Shown in pieces: positions 5,129 to 5,133 of a stretch of 5,133 nt of DNA (positions within the stretch are counted from its first letter, which is position 1; each line of letters opens with the position of its first letter). The DNA comes from Clostridiales bacterium (lineage in GTDB: Bacteria; Bacillota; Clostridia; Oscillospirales; Acutalibacteraceae), in NCBI GenBank assembly GCA_020859725.1, contig JAJBVR010000135.1, forward strand, positions 1 through 5,133. Direction: 5' to 3'. The notes below the pieces were generated by a model, which was given only the letters and a program-made list of their open reading frames with translations, was not told where the DNA came from and did not search any database. The position numbers and the translations under genes were made by a program.

Positions 5129-5133
5129 TTTAC

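Larger units (their letters stand above)
4791..5133. other. Gene-free control region: operator array, divergent promoters and leader to the window edge
   Basis: These 343 bases hold no convincing coding region on either strand. The left part, to about 5000, is very A/T-rich and contains four palindromic operator-like sites, a degenerate one and a half-site, interleaved with promoter-like hexamers facing both ways. From about 5020 to the edge the sequence is richer in G/C and holds two short hairpins, an isolated TATAAT (5075-5080) and GAAGG (5124-5128). This is consistent with the leader of a rightward gene whose start codon lies just outside the window. Confidence 0.7.

Overview
The window looks like chromosomal DNA from a low-GC, Gram-positive anaerobe of the Clostridia type. 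The basis is A/T-rich intergenic DNA, strong GGAGG/AAGGAG-type ribosome binding sites, near-consensus sigma-A-type promoters with 17-nt spacers, and the gene content. I cannot name a genus from sequence alone.

Layout. Positions 1-192 hold a near-consensus promoter (92-120) whose predicted transcript starts inside a 10-bp-stem inverted repeat (123-148), followed by glpK (193-1695, glycerol kinase, 500 aa). After a 62-bp gap with a weak hairpin come two closely spaced genes on the same strand: an Ldh_2-family NAD(P)-dependent malate/lactate-type dehydrogenase (1758-2918) and, 17 bp later, a short bacterial malic enzyme (2936-4108). A strong symmetrical hairpin (4128-4158) closes this rightward block. 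It also serves the convergent gene on the minus strand, an XRE/Cro-type repressor with a LexA/CI-like C-terminal domain (4790-4164). From 4791 to 5133 there is no gene. That stretch holds an array of palindromic AACACA-N3-TGTGTT sites woven into divergent promoters, then a leader that ends in a GAAGG ribosome-binding-like sequence a few bases before the window edge.

How the genes may work together. GlpK commits glycerol to glycolysis as glycerol 3-phosphate. The dehydrogenase and malic enzyme could together interconvert oxaloacetate, malate and pyruvate + CO2. This would be a malate-shunt-like pair linking NADH and NADPH pools, but the dehydrogenase's substrate is inferred only from its neighbour. 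The repressor appears unrelated to these metabolic genes. Its operators sit on its own promoter and on a rightward promoter, which is the layout of a phage- or element-type repressor switch controlling something beyond the right edge.

Most notable: the repressor's S24-like domain seems to have lost the scissile Ala-Gly, the catalytic Ser and probably the catalytic Lys, so it probably cannot inactivate itself as LexA/CI proteins do, although its operator region is elaborate and well preserved.
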